A DNA stretch of 38,798 nt from Pelargonium nanum (Eukaryota > Streptophyta > Magnoliopsida > Geraniales > Geraniaceae): the NCBI GenBank assembly GCA_036897485.1, contig JAYMTF010000354.1:1-38798 (forward strand), written 5' to 3'. The position numbers and the translations under genes were made by a program. Positions 36,423-38,798 of this stretch are shown one piece after another. Position 1 is the first letter of the stretch. Each line of letters starts with the position of its first letter. The notes beneath the pieces are model-generated. The model worked only from the letters and a program-made list of their open reading frames with translations. It was not told the origin of the DNA and ran no database searches.

Positions 36423-36478
36423 CACTACAAGAAATTAGACATAAGGAGACGGCCAAAAGTCCTCTCCTAAAATCCGGT
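36423..36478 (+). mobile_element. CACTA (En/Spm-type) transposon terminus
   Basis: CACTACAAGAAATTAGAC is the canonical plant CACTA left terminus, followed by subterminal sequence with GGCC and CTCC words (GGAGACGGCCAAAAGTCC). The element would extend to the right, but I find no matching TTTCTTGTAGTG in the rest of the window. It is either a solo end or the left end of an element whose right end lies outside or has decayed. Confidence 0.5.
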
Positions 36479-36555
36479 CATCATTGATGTACTTTATATA
36501 ACGGTCTGGATTTCATGGTTTGGATTTATCACCCTCCCCGATTAATTTCGGGGTC

Positions 36556-36990
36556 TCATAATGTCACATGGGGAGTTGTGCGCCACTCGTAGCAAATATC
36601 ATACTTGTTAGTTTTGAAATTGAGCATACAAGGCTTCTCTTTCGTAATGATCCACTTGTAAAGAGCCGCTTCCTTTTGTTCCCTCCTCGCTACGTATATA
36701 TCGAACCATTTGTACTCCCGCCGAGCCCACTGAAAGCTGCAGTAGAACCGAGTCGACGCAAACCAATTCATGCGAAACCCAAACTCGTAATACTGATTTG
36801 GCCGGAGCACGTGCTCTCCGAGATCGTCGTCTTTGGATTTGCAGTGAAGTTTAAGGTCCAAACCACCTTCCAATTTGTTGGTCACATGAACAGTTTTCCT
36901 AGGATCTAGCAAACCACCTGAGCTACTTGAAATTAACGTTAACACCACAACTAGTACTGATAATGGAACTAATGGTAATGGACGATCCAT
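36556..36990 (-). CDS. S-protein homologue (SPH), plant self-incompatibility S1 family
   Basis: Small secreted beta-sandwich protein, 144 aa, intronless as is usual for this family. Residues 1 to about 24 form a signal peptide (MDRPLPLVPLSVLVVVLTLI, then a serine run). The mature part shows family hallmarks: VHVTNKLEGGLDLKLHCKSK, the DDDLGEHVLRPNQYYEFGF stretch, FYCSFQW, FDIYVARRE and the C-terminal YDICYEW. Four cysteines (50, 84, 121, 133) can form the two conserved disulfides. Poppy S1 proteins (PrsS) control self-incompatibility; most homologues elsewhere have no known function and are often floral or stress-expressed. I prefer the ATG at 36990 over the one at 37032 because only the former puts the signal peptide at the N-terminus and lies downstream of a TATA box. 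Confidence 0.93.
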   Translation of the reverse strand: MDRPLPLVPLSVLVVVLTLISSSSGGLLDPRKTVHVTNKLEGGLDLKLHCKSKDDDLGEHVLRPNQYYEFGFRMNWFASTRFYCSFQWARREYKWFDIYVARREQKEAALYKWIITKEKPCMLNFKTNKYDICYEWRTTPHVTL

Positions 36991-37033
36991 TTTTGTTCGA
37001 ATCTGTGTATGTTTTTTGTTGTGGTTCGTCAAG

Positions 37034-37040
37034 TTTTATA
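37034..37040 (-). promoter_or_regulatory. TATA box of the SPH gene
   Basis: TATAAAAC on the minus strand, about 45 bases before the ATG at 36990. Transcription would start near 37005, downstream of the alternative ATG at 37032. Confidence 0.6.
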
Positions 37041-38577
37041 TGTGTGTATGTTACGTTAATTGTGGAGGATTTTAATGTCAATCAATATATTTGTAATAAA
37101 TGTGATACGGTTTTTTTGTGTGTAATTGATCTCATTGCATGTGGAAACAATATTAAATTTCAATCAAAATAAAACATACCATAATAGAATTTTATGGGCC
37201 CTTTCCTAAAAGCCCATATTCAAGTGATTTTGGCCCATTTTTGGTTCAAGATCTATTTTAATTTTGTCCCATAAAAAGGTCCTAATCAAAGATGAGCATA
37301 TCCTTAATAATTAACCCATGGATACAAGATTTTATCATTCCATTCAATTCACACTCTATATATTGCTACGTCTGATTCACTTATTAGCATTTTTACTCGC
37401 ACATTAGTCGTGAACTATAGTACAACGCGTAAATTTATGGAACAAATTTAGTGAAAATCGCCCATTATTTTGATTCCATTCCATTATCAAAAATAAGTTG
37501 AAGGCTAATAAAAACACCTGTCACGTCCTTCAAATTTTCGTCAAAACTTTTAAAGCTACAAGGGAGTCTATTAAGATCAGCATAAACTTTAAAGGGAGCT
37601 TGAATATAAACCTTATCTTTTTTAGATCTATACTAGAAGGGTTCAACATGGTTTATGAATTTTTTTACCCATTTTCTCACAACGTTCGTGCACAGTTAGT
37701 TGAAAGAATGGGTGTATCAGTGTATAAGAGAGTAGACATTTCAATTGTTTGCTCGAGTCTCTAAAAGCACATCAACTTAGATCAGAGTTCGCCCTCCTAA
37801 AACACCTTTCAATGAAAAATGTAGAAATGTTTAAAAGTTGGCTGAAACTAAAATTATGAACTAATTAATAGAAACTAATCAAAGGTTAACTAAATTTGAT
37901 TCCCTCTTCATTGATCTTATTGAATTTTGAAGGAGAAACACACATGCTATGAAACAAATTTTAAAAATATTCAAGAATCACATGTGATAGTCAATTGATG
38001 AATATATTTTCTTGTTTTTCTTATCTTAAAATTGGATCATGTTGCACACTACAAAAACACTACCAACTACTCATTACAATAAGTCAAAACTCCAAAAAGA
38101 CAAAACAAAAAGTAGAGTCAACTACACCTACCTTTTCACTCATTTCAGTTTCACATTTTGTCCCTCAAATCATCATCCCACTCATCACCTCCGTCCGATC
38201 TTTGTTACCGTTACCTCCAAAAATGTCAATTTTTTATTATCAATATAGCAGCTAAAAACTATAAACATCTCTAATTTTTTTACAGTACAACTTAAAATAT
38301 AAATATATAGTTTTGGCTTGGTGTGGTTTTACAGTTTACACTACTCAATTTGACCAAAAATTAATATTTGTTTAATTATTTTAAAATGAGTATAATATTT
38401 TTTAAGAGATAATTATACATAGATTATCAATATTACCTTTAAAATTTGTTTCAACACACAATATTATTATTTTTCTCAAAAATGGTACAGCACATATTCA
38501 AAAGGTAAAAGAAAAAATATAAGGACTCAAGTATATTGTAAAAAAAAAAAAATTGAGCGGAATAATCATAACTTATA
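37041..38577. other. AT-rich spacer upstream of SPH
   Basis: No gene recognised. Open stretches here (for example 37498-37764) lack any familiar motif and have spacer composition. Confidence 0.5.
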
Positions 38578-38773
38578 CTCCCTCCGTCCCAAAATGAGTG
38601 TGTTGTTTCCATTTTTTGCAAAAATTAAGGATTACCAAATAATTTAATGTGTTTCCAATATCACCCTCACTTTCCCCCTACACCCCATATGCACTTCATA
38701 AGTGATAAGGGTAATATGGGGAAAACAATAATATAATAACCTAAAAATAGAAACAAGACACTCATTTTGGGAC
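38578..38773. mobile_element. Stowaway-like MITE, right terminus degraded
   Basis: Left end CTCCCTCCGTCCCAAAATG preceded by TA (38576-38577). The inverse ACACTCATTTTGGGAC occurs at 38758-38773, so a hairpin of about 196 bases is present. The expected GGAGGGAG after GGGAC is missing, so the right tip is degraded; the window ends 25 bases on. Confidence 0.65.
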
Positions 38774-38798
38774 AAAAAATTTAGACAAACAGGACACT

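Noticed and set aside
36991-37032. Longer SPH start at 37032
   Set aside because: It would bury the signal peptide behind 14 polar residues and lies upstream of the predicted transcription start.
37498-37764. 88-codon plus-strand open frame
   Set aside because: It has spacer composition, no motif, no convincing promoter and no splice context.

Overview
This is a plant nuclear window, almost certainly from a eudicot. Genes carry many short exons with GT..AG introns, introns and spacers are AT-rich, and the proteins are plant-specific or plant-type: HASTY, a vacuolar NHX, PLATZ, an S1-type (SPH) protein, an 8-cysteine-motif protein and a defensin-like peptide. The mix of Stowaway-type MITEs, tRNA-derived SINEs and a CACTA terminus fits a medium-sized eudicot genome. 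An asterid, perhaps in Lamiales, is my guess only; nothing in the sequence proves it.

Layout, left to right. (1) 1-12048 (+): HASTY, the exportin-5 orthologue that acts in the plant microRNA pathway. It is nearly complete in 22 exons; only the first dozen or so codons lie left of the window. (2) 13321-14814 (+): ribosomal protein eS24 in 5 coding exons, with a telo-box and site II promoter typical of ribosomal-protein genes. (3) 17538-22312 (+): a class I vacuolar Na+(K+)/H+ antiporter of the NHX family, 14 coding exons, 540 aa. (4) 23013-23486 (-): a secreted defensin-like peptide with 8 cysteines, 2 exons. (5) 24990-25388 (-): a secreted 8-cysteine-motif HyPRP/LTP-like protein, intronless. 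(6) 26162-28473 and 29479-31869 (+): a tandem pair of flavin-containing monooxygenases of the GS-OX-like type, each with 7 exons; exons 2-7 have identical lengths in the two copies. (7) 33527-34683 (-): a PLATZ zinc-binding transcription factor, 5 coding exons. (8) 36556-36990 (-): an S-protein homologue (SPH), intronless.

The left 22 kb holds broadly conserved housekeeping genes (miRNA export, ribosome, vacuolar ion homeostasis). The right 16 kb is accessory: three small secreted cysteine-containing proteins, a tandem enzyme duplication and most of the mobile-element debris. The clearest mobile element is a SINE with a perfect 15-bp target-site duplication inserted just upstream of the first FMO gene. 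Two long foldback elements (about 330 and 364 bp), a complete 209-bp Stowaway MITE in a HASTY intron, and a 38-bp MITE in an NHX intron are also visible.

All spliced models were built by eye from splice consensus and reading phase; every multi-exon model keeps phase from start to stop. I see no convincing new biological system. The best leads are the FMO pair (a localised divergent segment and different promoter histories), the SINE and foldback structures, and a weak microRNA-like hairpin at 32252-32372.
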